A DNA stretch of 26,868 bases from DATJHM01 sp035493895. Lineage in GTDB: Bacteria; Chloroflexota; Ktedonobacteria; Ktedonobacterales; Ktedonobacteraceae. Where the stretch lies: NCBI GenBank assembly GCA_035493895.1, contig DATJHM010000042.1, positions 1 through 26,868 of the forward strand, read 5' to 3'. The notes beneath the pieces were generated by a model. That model saw only the letters and a list, made by a program, of their open reading frames with translations. It did not search any database and was not told the origin of the DNA. Shown one piece after another: positions 1-7,303 of this stretch; the first letter of the stretch is position 1; each line of letters starts with the position of its first letter. The position numbers were made by a program, and so were the translations under genes.

Positions 1-396
1 GGGCTCGGTTGCTGCGGTATTGATGATTGCTCCATCCTGTACAACCGCCTGACAGATACGGGTAAAAAAATCGCTGTACTTGCCCTGCGTTGCTTGTGCG
101 AAACGTGCAATATGCGCATGATGCATACTCATCACCAGAGCGGTCGCAGCATCCCCCTGCGCCAGACGCATCTGCGCCATGACGACATCGACCAGTGGCG
201 CGCCCCAGCCGCCCAACTCACGCGGCACTGTGAGCGTCAGATACCCGGCACGATGGAGATCGCCAAAATTTTCATAAGGGAAGCTCCCCTCCCAATCGTG
301 CTTTGCCGCTCGCTCGGCGAAGGTATCGGCCAGTTCGCCAGTTAACGCAAGAATCTTTTTCTGCTGCTCGGTCTCTGGATATGCGAGAAAGGTCAT
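1..396 (-). CDS. Acyl-CoA dehydrogenase family protein, N-terminal part (runs off left edge)
   Basis: This frame is open from an ATG at 396 to the window edge, giving 132 residues of the amino-terminal half. It begins MTFLAYPETEQQKKIL and includes the typical N-terminal helical domain of acyl-CoA dehydrogenases: FAERAAKHDWEGSFPYENFGDLHRAGYL, then TVPRELGGWGA and DVVMAQMRLAQGDAATALV, and the visible part ends at INTAATE, close to where the flavin-binding T-E-P segment of the family lies. The catalytic C-terminal domain is outside the window. An AGGAG ribosome site at 405-409 is 8 nt before the ATG and fixes the start. The family oxidises acyl-CoA or, in related flavin enzymes, other substrates, so the exact substrate cannot be given. 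It is separated by 586 bp from the polysaccharide cluster and probably has its own promoter. Confidence 0.85.
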   Translation of the reverse strand, partial: MTFLAYPETEQQKKILALTGELADTFAERAAKHDWEGSFPYENFGDLHRAGYLTLTVPRELGGWGAPLVDVVMAQMRLAQGDAATALVMSMHHAHIARFAQATQGKYSDFFTRICQAVVQDGAIINTAATEP

Positions 397-720
397 AATG
401 CAGGCTCCTAAAATTTTTCTCGAGTAGGGTAAAAATAATCACTTTTTGTCTGGAATACCAGGAGCTACAAGGCATACGTAGGAATGGGTCAATACAGAGC
501 GCTTCGCGCTCTACGACCTCTTTCGCTGCGGATCAGACACGAGCTCGCTGGCGGTATACTCCATTGGCAGTATATCACAGAAGCTTCGGGGGGAAAGTTT
601 GCAGAAACTTCGCACTTAAAATTGCACGACATGCAGCTATCCTACGAGCTTCTTTGCTCGCGGTAAAACGAGATAAAGGCCGAGGCAAAATGTACGAGAG
701 CAATTCTTCTCTCCACTTTA

Positions 721-750
721 AGGATAAAATATTCCCTTTTCTCTTGTCAA
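721..750 (-). promoter_or_regulatory. Candidate sigma70-type promoter for the acyl-CoA dehydrogenase
   Basis: Read on the minus strand, a perfect -35 TTGACA (750-745) is followed after 18 nt by TATCCT (726-721; four of six matches to TATAAT). Transcription would start near 714 and give a leader of roughly 320 nt before the ATG at 396. The two 19-bp direct repeats sit immediately upstream of the -35, which supports the assignment. The -10 match is moderate and the leader is long, so a promoter closer to the gene is possible. Confidence 0.45.
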
Positions 751-761
751 GCTTTCTTATC

Positions 762-802
762 AATAACTTGAAAGAATGATATAAATAACTTGAAAGAATG
801 AT
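762..802. repeat. Two 19-bp perfect direct repeats, 22-bp period (candidate activator sites)
   Basis: AATAACTTGAAAGAATGAT occurs at 762-780 and again at 784-802, identical in all 19 positions and separated by ATA. The 22-bp period is about two helical turns, so two bound proteins would sit on the same DNA face. The block lies directly upstream of the candidate -35 at 745-750, where an activator would bind. Confidence 0.7.
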
Positions 803-839
803 GGAAGTATGGTAAGGTTATTGCAAGGCAAATGTATGA

Positions 840-856
840 GGTAACCTTCTGGTAAC
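840..856. promoter_or_regulatory. GGTAAC direct repeat with 11-bp period
   Basis: GGTAAC occurs at 840-845 and 851-856 with a 5-nt spacer. Direct hexamers with an 11-bp period are the usual arrangement for OmpR/PhoB-type response regulators. A related GGTAA lies at 811-815. The sequence shows only the spacing; which regulator binds, if any, is unknown. Confidence 0.3.
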
Positions 857-907
857 TCTCCCTCAGGCCGCTTCAATGACGAAGCAGCTTTATCTTCACG
901 GGTTGAT

Positions 908-947
908 GGCAAAACGGGAACGGTTCAGGGGCCGTGCCCGTTTTGTC
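908..947 (-). terminator. Long hairpin just downstream of ugd, possible terminator
   Basis: Bases 908-923 pair with 932-947 over about 15 positions with one A-G mismatch and one G-T pair, leaving an 8-nt loop. It lies 35 bp after the ugd stop codon, the right place for a terminator of the polysaccharide cluster. The minus-strand transcript has no clear uridine run after the stem, although one arm includes four U residues, so termination efficiency is uncertain. Confidence 0.45.
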
Positions 948-982
948 GTATGTAATTTTTCCGGAACGCGCTTGATGGATCG

Positions 983-2398
983 TTACAGCGCGCTGTTTGC
1001 GCTCTCACAGGATGGTTCGACAAGCGGAATGGTATTGTTGCTCGCATCGGGCGAGAGCGTGACGACATGTGGCGTAGAAGTACGACCGATGCCACGATAG
1101 ATGAAACCGTGACGTTCCATGTCCGCAGGATCGTAGATGTTACGGCCATCGATGATAATCGGGTGCCGCATCGCCTGACGAATTCTGGGCATATCCAATG
1201 AGAGAAACTCATTCCATTCAGTGACCACGACCAGTCCGTCGGCTTCTTCTGCGGCGGCATAGGCGTGCTCGCAGAACGTCACCATTTCCAGGGCGATCCC
1301 GTCACGCTCAAGTGCGGCGCGCCCGGTTTTCGCAGCCACCGGATCATAGACCTTGACCCGCGCCCCCTGATTGATGATCCAGCGAATAATATCGATGGCT
1401 GGAGCTTCGCGCATATCGTCGGTATTGGGCTTAAACGCCAGGCCCAGGATGCCGATCGAGCCTCCACGCAAGGTGCCCAGCAACGAGACCAGTTTAGAAA
1501 CCACGAGACGGCGCTGATCATAATTGATCTCGGAAACGGCATGCAGCAGTTGCGGATGGAGACCGGCCTCGTCGGCCATATGCGTGAGCGCCCGCACATC
1601 TTTGGGGAAACAACTGCCGCCGTAGCCCAGTCCGGCATCCAGAAACGCTCGCCCGATACGCCGATCATAGCCCATACCGACCGCCACCTCTTTGACATCC
1701 GCGCCCAGGCGTTCACAAATCTGCGCGATCTCATTGATGAAAGAGATTTTGGTCGCCAGAAACGCATTGGAGGCGTATTTAATCATCTCCGCAGTATACA
1801 GATCAGTTATTACGATAGGAGCATGCAAGGGCAGATACAGTGTCGCCACCATGCGCGACGCCTGCTGATCCGCAGAACCAAGCACCACACGGTCCGGCTG
1901 CTGAAAGTCCAGAATAGCAGAGCCTTCGCGGAGAAACTCAGGATTGGACACGACTGAGAAAGAGACATCCTCCCGCACCAGATTCTCACGAACGATGCGC
2001 GAAACGAGATCGCCGCTGCCAACCGGCACAGTGCTCTTATTGATGATAATCACATCGTGATCGAGCGCCTGCGCAATGCTCTGCGCCGCGCTCTCGACAT
2101 AACGCATATCCGCCCCACCCTGACCATTGCCGGTGGGAGTATTGACGGCGATAAAGACGAAGTCGGTCTGCGCCAATGCTTCTGCGTAGTTGGTGGTAAA
2201 GTGCAGACGGGAAGCGCGCAAGTTCCGCTCGACCATCTCCTTCAAGCCTGGCTCATAGAGCGGCAAGTGGCCTTTGCGCAACAGTTGTATCTTCTCCTCG
2301 ATGATATCGACGCAGGTGACCGTGTTGCCCATATCGGCAAGGCACGTGCCAGTAACCAGACCTACATAGCCAGTACCAATAACGGTAATTGTCGCCAT
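983..2398 (-). CDS. ugd: UDP-glucose 6-dehydrogenase
   Basis: The 471-residue protein oxidises UDP-glucose twice to UDP-glucuronate with NAD+ in the cytoplasm, supplying acidic sugar for envelope polysaccharides. The NAD-binding fold opens the protein (VIGTGYVGLVTG, residues 6-17). Family motifs follow: VNTPTG near 85-90, NKSTVPVGSG near 120-129, NPEFLREGSA near 152-161, and the catalytic loop GGSCFPKD with the nucleophile at Cys263. Length is normal for the bacterial UGD/TuaD type. AGGAG lies a few bases before the ATG. It is the last gene of the minus-strand polysaccharide cluster and is separated from the gene before it by 209 bp, so it may have a promoter of its own. The first step in uronic acid supply fits the epimerase and glycosyltransferases upstream. 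Confidence 0.97.
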   Translation of the reverse strand: MATITVIGTGYVGLVTGTCLADMGNTVTCVDIIEEKIQLLRKGHLPLYEPGLKEMVERNLRASRLHFTTNYAEALAQTDFVFIAVNTPTGNGQGGADMRYVESAAQSIAQALDHDVIIINKSTVPVGSGDLVSRIVRENLVREDVSFSVVSNPEFLREGSAILDFQQPDRVVLGSADQQASRMVATLYLPLHAPIVITDLYTAEMIKYASNAFLATKISFINEIAQICERLGADVKEVAVGMGYDRRIGRAFLDAGLGYGGSCFPKDVRALTHMADEAGLHPQLLHAVSEINYDQRRLVVSKLVSLLGTLRGGSIGILGLAFKPNTDDMREAPAIDIIRWIINQGARVKVYDPVAAKTGRAALERDGIALEMVTFCEHAYAAAEEADGLVVVTEWNEFLSLDMPRIRQAMRHPIIIDGRNIYDPADMERHGFIYRGIGRTSTPHVVTLSPDASNNTIPLVEPSCESANSAL

Positions 2399-2520
2399 AA
2401 TTGCTCCTTATGTTTTCTATTCAGTATTTTCCGTTTTTTTCAGCGAATATTGGGATGAAGGGCGTCCATCCTTGCGCGCCCGGTCCCCCCTCCGGAGCCT
2501 GATCTGTCGTTGGCTGCCCG

Positions 2521-2554
2521 AACGCAATTCCGTTGCTCTCCATTGCGTCCCTAC
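2521..2554. repeat. Structured intergenic element, copy 1 (hairpin followed by CCCTAC)
   Basis: ACGCAAT (2522-2528) pairs perfectly with ATTGCGT (2542-2548) across a 13-nt loop, followed by CCCTAC. The same layout, with a different but still paired stem, recurs at 16430-16459 and 15235-15260. On the minus strand copies 1 and 2 share GTAGGGACGC, then ACGGAAT, then GCGTYCGGG. A second small hairpin (GGGCG/CGCCC, 2460-2481) lies next to it. The element sits in the 209-bp gap ahead of ugd. Confidence 0.6.
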
Positions 2555-2580
2555 TTTTCATCGAAATGTTGCAGGTAGTT

Positions 2581-2602
2581 GGAGCCAATGGATATTGACT
2601 CC
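2581..2602 (-). other. Hairpin immediately after the 417-aa membrane protein gene
   Basis: GGAGCCAAT and ATTGACTCC pair over nine positions with one mismatch and a GGAT loop, ending 5 bp from the stop codon of the gene at 2608. No uridine run follows on the transcript, so it may protect or process the mRNA end rather than terminate. Confidence 0.35.
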
Positions 2603-2607
2603 ATCCC

Positions 2608-3861
2608 CTACATAGTGGTTCTGCGCATAAACAGATCTACGACGCCGGAGACGGCGGGAATTTGCGCGCAACAGATGAGCAAGAACTTCATCAGGCCCAC
2701 AAAAGACGGCTTTTCGAGCATGCCATAGAGCCAGGAACCGATCCAGCTTCCCAGGGCCGCCGTAAAGCCAGCAGGCAGAGCCAGCAGGATCATCCAGGTG
2801 GCATTGTGCCAGATGAAAAAGGTGAAGATGGCAAAGATCACACCTGCGATGGCATATCTCCGGCGAAGGCTGAAGCTGGTATACTCCAATCCGGCAAAAA
2901 CCAGAGCGGCAATAAACAGCGGGATCGGCACCCAGAGTGATGGCTCCCTCAGAGCAATCGGGATGATATCCAGCACATGTCTTGTGCCCCCATAATGTAA
3001 AAAGAGGATCGTATACCAGTCGCGCGACATGAGAATAAAAGACCATAAGAAAGGTGCCACCAGAAAGATGCACGCCCGCCTGTCCAATCCCCGCAGCATC
3101 GCCAGAGCCGCGCCCGCAAACAGCGAGACGATCGGAATAAACAGAGGATTTGTCTGACGGGTCAGGCCATAGTGCAGGTAGATGCGATACATATGCTGCG
3201 CAGATGGCTCCGTCAGCACCACAGGGATGCTTGCCAGGGCATGCACCAGATGAGGTGAGTACATCAGGTAGAACGGGCCAGTCACAGCAGGACAGAGAAA
3301 TTCCAGGATCAGCAGCGCCATAATCACCATCGTTATCCAGTTAATCGGACGATAGTTCCGAAACGCCAGGCGTGCAGAGATGAAACCGAGAATAATCGTC
3401 AGCCAGCACCATCCCAGCATACTATGCGGCACCGACCACTGAGTCTCATCCAGGCCAAAGGCAGTATGCCAGGCATTATCCAGCATAATCGTCACAGAGA
3501 GCGCGACCAGGCCGCCCCCAAGGATGACCAGCGTCCCTGCAACATCCCAGCGGATAATAGGTACACGAACGGAAGGGCCAAACCAGACGCGTAAAGCAGG
3601 CGTAAAGGCAATACCTGCCACCAGCAATCCGGTCGCCGTCGTCATAAGAAAGACGAAAAAATGCGGCGGCGACCAGAACGTGTCAAAGCGCTGCGTGGCA
3701 TGCCAGACCCGATCCCACAGCTTTCCCGCTCCAGTTGAAGCGAAAAAGATGATAAACGTGACCCAGAGTAAGCGATAAGCCCAGACCTGGCTCCGTGGGC
3801 TGGCAGGAGACGGAGCCGCTCCTGGTGCTGATGAGTGCTCTAATAAAGAAGATTGGCGCAT
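2608..3861 (-). CDS. Polytopic membrane protein with duplicated D-WH-D-WS-PH motif, function unknown
   Basis: I do not recognise the family of this 417-residue protein. It has a short polar N-terminus, then about ten hydrophobic segments (for example residues 29-43, 68-88, 108-127, 147-164, 172-190). Two loops that follow membrane helices carry the same pattern: D50, W53, H54, D60, W63-S64, P66, H67 and D128, W131, H132, D138, W142-S143, P145, H146. Spacing is preserved apart from one inserted residue, which implies an internal duplication and functional His/Asp/Trp residues, perhaps a metal or substrate site. An AGAGGAG ribosome site precedes the ATG. It lies 53 bp after the GT-C gene in the same direction, so a role in the same envelope polysaccharide pathway is likely but unproved. 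A shorter overlapping frame at 2558-3073 is a shadow. Confidence 0.85.
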   Translation of the reverse strand: MRQSSLLEHSSAPGAAPSPASPRSQVWAYRLLWVTFIIFFASTGAGKLWDRVWHATQRFDTFWSPPHFFVFLMTTATGLLVAGIAFTPALRVWFGPSVRVPIIRWDVAGTLVILGGGLVALSVTIMLDNAWHTAFGLDETQWSVPHSMLGWCWLTIILGFISARLAFRNYRPINWITMVIMALLILEFLCPAVTGPFYLMYSPHLVHALASIPVVLTEPSAQHMYRIYLHYGLTRQTNPLFIPIVSLFAGAALAMLRGLDRRACIFLVAPFLWSFILMSRDWYTILFLHYGGTRHVLDIIPIALREPSLWVPIPLFIAALVFAGLEYTSFSLRRRYAIAGVIFAIFTFFIWHNATWMILLALPAGFTAALGSWIGSWLYGMLEKPSFVGLMKFLLICCAQIPAVSGVVDLFMRRTTM

Positions 3862-3914
3862 CTATTTTTTCTCCTCTTTTCCAGACAAAATCGTAGAGAC
3901 ATTCCTGTTTCTCT

Positions 3915-6900
3915 TTAGCCCCCATCAGCGCTACGAAAGTAGACACTTGCCTGATAGCCCTCAAAGACCAGACGGAAATCAGGCGGAGGGAAATTGAAAC
4001 GTCCATTCTTCGTCACTCCTGCCTGATAGCCACCGTTATCAGAAATGAACCAGACGCGTGTATACTGAGAGAGAACCGCCTGGAAATCGGCCTGATTCAG
4101 GAAAGGATGTGCTCCTGACGAGGTTTCTAACAGAGCACCATCTTTTTCAATCAAAAACAAAGCCCGGTCAATAGAGAAGTAGTCATCCACCCGGCCAACG
4201 TAGTACTGTACTGAGATGGACGGAGCAAGCGAGACAACAACATCCCCCGGTCGTAAGCGGTTGCGCATATAATTTCCGACATCGTCATAATCGGCAAAAT
4301 GCCGGTGATAGGAGAGTCCGGTGACACGACTGATGAACAGATTATAGTTACTCAAGGGTATTGCAGGTGCGAGCAATACAGTGAGCGTTAGAAGTGCGCC
4401 GACACACATCGCCACGCCACGCAGGGGGAGGCTGAGACGTCCTGGCAACAGTCTCCGCCCGTGAGCGACCATAGATGGGAGAATCAGATGCGGTCGTGCA
4501 AACGTCCAGAAGAGCAGAAGTAGCTTATAGAAGCCATAGGCGCTCATCAGGTAAAAGGCCGACATCTGGGGATAGAAGTAGCGATCAGCTTCCATCGTAA
4601 AAACAATCACCAGAGTGAAGATCGCAACAATCTGGAAGAGAGCGACGTATATCGCGCTTCTCTCTTTGCGTAGAAACGCCCAGGCACAACCAATCACAGC
4701 CAGCACTGAGTTCACCATAATCCAGGCCTGCATCAGAATACCGGGGGAGGTGCCATCTTTCACTTCTTTACTGCCAAAGAGCAGATTGAAGTAGTATGGA
4801 ATATTATCCGTCGTAATCTGAATCTGCGGTCGCTGGCTCTGATCGCCGCCCAGATGAGGTGGGTGCGTGATGAAAACAATAGACAATTGTGTACTAATGA
4901 CCACAATCGCAATGAGAGCCGCATACCACCAGTGCTTACGGCGAAGCACATCGGGCATGCCAGATGGTCCTGCGCGACTGATCCAGAAGACACAGAGAAG
5001 CAGGCCCGGCATAATCACAAACGTCTCTTCGTGGCTGAAGTAGGCAAGCAGCAATACCAGCACAGCCAGGTAGGGTGCGCGAGCGAGATGGCGATTGCAC
5101 AAAGCCCAATAGAAGACAAACAACAGAATGGCAGTCATAAATTCGGCCTGCTCATACATGCGTGCCTGTCGTCCCCATTCGAGAGCATAGGGGGAGAAAG
5201 CAAGCATTGCAGCAGCCAACCAGCCAACGCGGCGATTGAACATCGCACAACCGATCGCATAGAGTATCGGAACGCCCAGGATATATTCAAACATGCTTAT
5301 CACGCGCGGCATCGGATTGGCGGTGCCAAAGAGGAACATCCAGGCGGCCATCGCATACGAGAACAGTTCAGCCTTGGGATAGACAAAGCCGGATGTGAAG
5401 ATCGGATAGCCATGCAACAGAATACCATGGGCAGCATTATAGCTGGAAATCTCATCCTGCCAGTAAGGCTCATACCCCAACCCATAGGCAATCATCGGGA
5501 TCGAGAGCAAGATGACAGGAAGGATCGCCCAGTGCGCCAACAACAGGTCACGCAGGCGGCCCCAGAAAGTAGGCGCAACGACACACGATGCCCGACGCAT
5601 CTCGCGAGACTCCGGCACCAGGAGTTCATCGTGCATCTCCACTAGCGATGCCATCTCATGCCGTGCCAGAGCACTGCGCATAGAGTTGGCGCGTCGTGCA
5701 TGGAACCAGAGTCCCAACGCCGAGAGAAGCGTTATCGCAACCAGCGCAAGTTCCCACATCCTGGTATACGGGAAAGGATCAGGCATCAACGTTTCACGGG
5801 AAAGAATAAGCAGCAAGCATTCTACAGCCAGAGCAGGAAGAAACACCAGACAGGCCGCTTCCAGCGCACGCTGTCTCGTATCGTAGAAACGCCTGAGCGC
5901 GAGCAAGCCAAACGCCAGCCAGAAGCCCAGCAGAACGAACAGACATTCCCCCAGCATCTCGCCAATGACCGCAGGAGGCACAACCTGCTCATTCAGTGGC
6001 GTAGTGCTATCGGGCAGGTATGAGGTACTATTCTCGCCTGGACGACCGACCGGCGTAGGAGGGCCCCAGGCAAAAGCGGCACTATTTGCGCTCGTCCAGT
6101 TTGCTACCGGCGTGGGAGAGGCATGCCAGCCATCATCGGATGCCAGAAGATTGGTATAAGTGTCTCCATGACCAGAGAGCATATCAAGAGAGACCGCGCT
6201 TTTATAGGTATCCAGACCCACCTTCGCCGTGCTGGTACCAGGAGAGAGCACATGTAAAGCAATAGTATTTGCCCCTGAATGCAAGTAGGGAGTGATATCA
6301 TAGACGCCCATCACCAGACCTTTACGATAATTCACCACCGTCTCTTCAGAGTCCAGGTAATTGATCACATTGATCTGAGGAACAGCAACCTGATCATTCC
6401 AGATCATATACAGATGATCATTAATAAAAATGTCGGTCTCGCCTGTAGCGATCACGCGTAAAAGGGTCTGCGTCGAATCAGAAGGGATCACCACCTGACG
6501 CACAAAGTAGCTTTCGATGCTCCCCCCTGAACTGAGCCAGTGTTGAGGCAAGCCCTGCTCATAGACAGCAGGACTGACCGCGAGATCGGGATCAGCGGTT
6601 GCACGCACGACCGTTTGAGCGGGCTGCCAGCCAGTAGCCTGGAACAAAGGCGAGGTCCAGATGTTGAACTTATTCAACCGTGGATAGACGAGGGCCGAGT
6701 TTCCTGTTGCCAGCCAGCCGCTACCGCTGCCATAATAGCGTACGGTATCGCCCCATCTAGCTCCAAACGTGGCACGTACCTGCGGCGTCTTCCCATCGAT
6801 ATTCGCCACACGTATGCCAATAACATTGGGTCCAGGCTGGATAGCGGTATTGACATCAAACATACGCGCCCTGATATTCTTACCGCGCACAAAGTCACTG

Positions 6901-7256
6901 GCATTTGAACCAATATAATAGCCATTCACATACAAACGAAACACCTGATTCGCCATCACCGTCACAAACGCCCCATCAGGCTGCACATTAAACGACGAGG
7001 CATAGCGAAAGTAGGATACTGGCTGATTTGAATCTACAGCCTGTACCCATTGTGCACCTTGCCAATTCGGCTTAAAGGATTGTGGCTGAGGGACCAGCGA
7101 TACCTGGTAAGCAAACCAGCTCATGCCGATAAAAGCGAGCAAAAGCGTGACGCCCATCACCATACGTGCAACAGAAGAGCGCAAGCGCCTGCGCAATGGA
7201 GAGCCGGGCGAGCTTCTCGATGGTATCTCTCGTGGTTGTATATCTGGAGCAATCAC
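3915..7256 (-). CDS. Giant GT39/ArnT-like GT-C glycosyltransferase with N-terminal extracellular beta-sandwich domains
   Basis: This 1113-residue protein starts with a basic cytoplasmic tail and one membrane helix (about 33-53). Two regions follow that look like galactose-binding or glycosidase-type beta-sandwiches (about 80-165, with FRLYVNGYYIGSN, and 245-345, with IFINDHLYMIWN and GANTIALHVL). After three helices (433-520) comes a GT-C membrane core from about 572, with the family's acidic pair in WQDE (Asp601, Glu602) in the first outer loop. A soluble C-terminal region (about 985-1113) ends it. GT39/ArnT-type enzymes transfer sugars from polyprenyl-phosphate donors on the outer face of the membrane. 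The start is GTG (7256-7254) with only a weak GAAAGA ribosome site; an internal ATG at 7163 would begin right at the first helix. It lies 47 bp after the TPR gene. A GT2 gene in the same cluster could make its donor. Confidence 0.85.
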   Translation of the reverse strand: MIAPDIQPREIPSRSSPGSPLRRRLRSSVARMVMGVTLLLAFIGMSWFAYQVSLVPQPQSFKPNWQGAQWVQAVDSNQPVSYFRYASSFNVQPDGAFVTVMANQVFRLYVNGYYIGSNASDFVRGKNIRARMFDVNTAIQPGPNVIGIRVANIDGKTPQVRATFGARWGDTVRYYGSGSGWLATGNSALVYPRLNKFNIWTSPLFQATGWQPAQTVVRATADPDLAVSPAVYEQGLPQHWLSSGGSIESYFVRQVVIPSDSTQTLLRVIATGETDIFINDHLYMIWNDQVAVPQINVINYLDSEETVVNYRKGLVMGVYDITPYLHSGANTIALHVLSPGTSTAKVGLDTYKSAVSLDMLSGHGDTYTNLLASDDGWHASPTPVANWTSANSAAFAWGPPTPVGRPGENSTSYLPDSTTPLNEQVVPPAVIGEMLGECLFVLLGFWLAFGLLALRRFYDTRQRALEAACLVFLPALAVECLLLILSRETLMPDPFPYTRMWELALVAITLLSALGLWFHARRANSMRSALARHEMASLVEMHDELLVPESREMRRASCVVAPTFWGRLRDLLLAHWAILPVILLSIPMIAYGLGYEPYWQDEISSYNAAHGILLHGYPIFTSGFVYPKAELFSYAMAAWMFLFGTANPMPRVISMFEYILGVPILYAIGCAMFNRRVGWLAAAMLAFSPYALEWGRQARMYEQAEFMTAILLFVFYWALCNRHLARAPYLAVLVLLLAYFSHEETFVIMPGLLLCVFWISRAGPSGMPDVLRRKHWWYAALIAIVVISTQLSIVFITHPPHLGGDQSQRPQIQITTDNIPYYFNLLFGSKEVKDGTSPGILMQAWIMVNSVLAVIGCAWAFLRKERSAIYVALFQIVAIFTLVIVFTMEADRYFYPQMSAFYLMSAYGFYKLLLLFWTFARPHLILPSMVAHGRRLLPGRLSLPLRGVAMCVGALLTLTVLLAPAIPLSNYNLFISRVTGLSYHRHFADYDDVGNYMRNRLRPGDVVVSLAPSISVQYYVGRVDDYFSIDRALFLIEKDGALLETSSGAHPFLNQADFQAVLSQYTRVWFISDNGGYQAGVTKNGRFNFPPPDFRLVFEGYQASVYFRSADGG

Positions 7257-7303
7257 ATTCGTCGTCTTTCTATAGTATTTCAGGATCGTAGAGAAAAATG
7301 CAT

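Larger units (their letters stand above)
397..982. other. Intergenic region upstream of the acyl-CoA dehydrogenase, downstream of ugd
   Basis: I see no convincing gene here. It holds a candidate promoter, two long direct repeats, a GGTAAC pair, several small hairpins in what would be a leader of about 320 nt, and a strong hairpin just after ugd; these are listed separately. Small hairpins in the leader include AGAGCGC-TTC-GCGCTCT (496-512), AGTTT-GCAG-AAACT (596-609) and CGAGC-TTCTTT-GCTCG (645-660). TATACT at 555-560 and AGTATA at 569-574 form an inverted pair with an 8-nt spacer. Short open frames in the region lack a ribosome site and recognisable composition. Confidence 0.6.

Noticed and set aside
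484..779. Small plus- and minus-strand frames in the leader of the acyl-CoA dehydrogenase
   Set aside because: No ribosome sites, no family resemblance, and they overlap each other and the predicted promoter.
1265..1957. 230-residue plus-strand frame opposite ugd
   Set aside because: Antisense shadow of a clear UDP-glucose dehydrogenase gene; composition is not protein-like.
2558..3073. 171-residue minus-strand frame
   Set aside because: It is a shifted reading of the 417-aa membrane protein gene; the accepted frame has an AGAGGAG site and regular membrane helices.
4854..5645. 263-residue plus-strand frame opposite the GT-C gene
   Set aside because: Antisense shadow; rich in His, Arg and Gln as expected from reversed membrane-helix codons.
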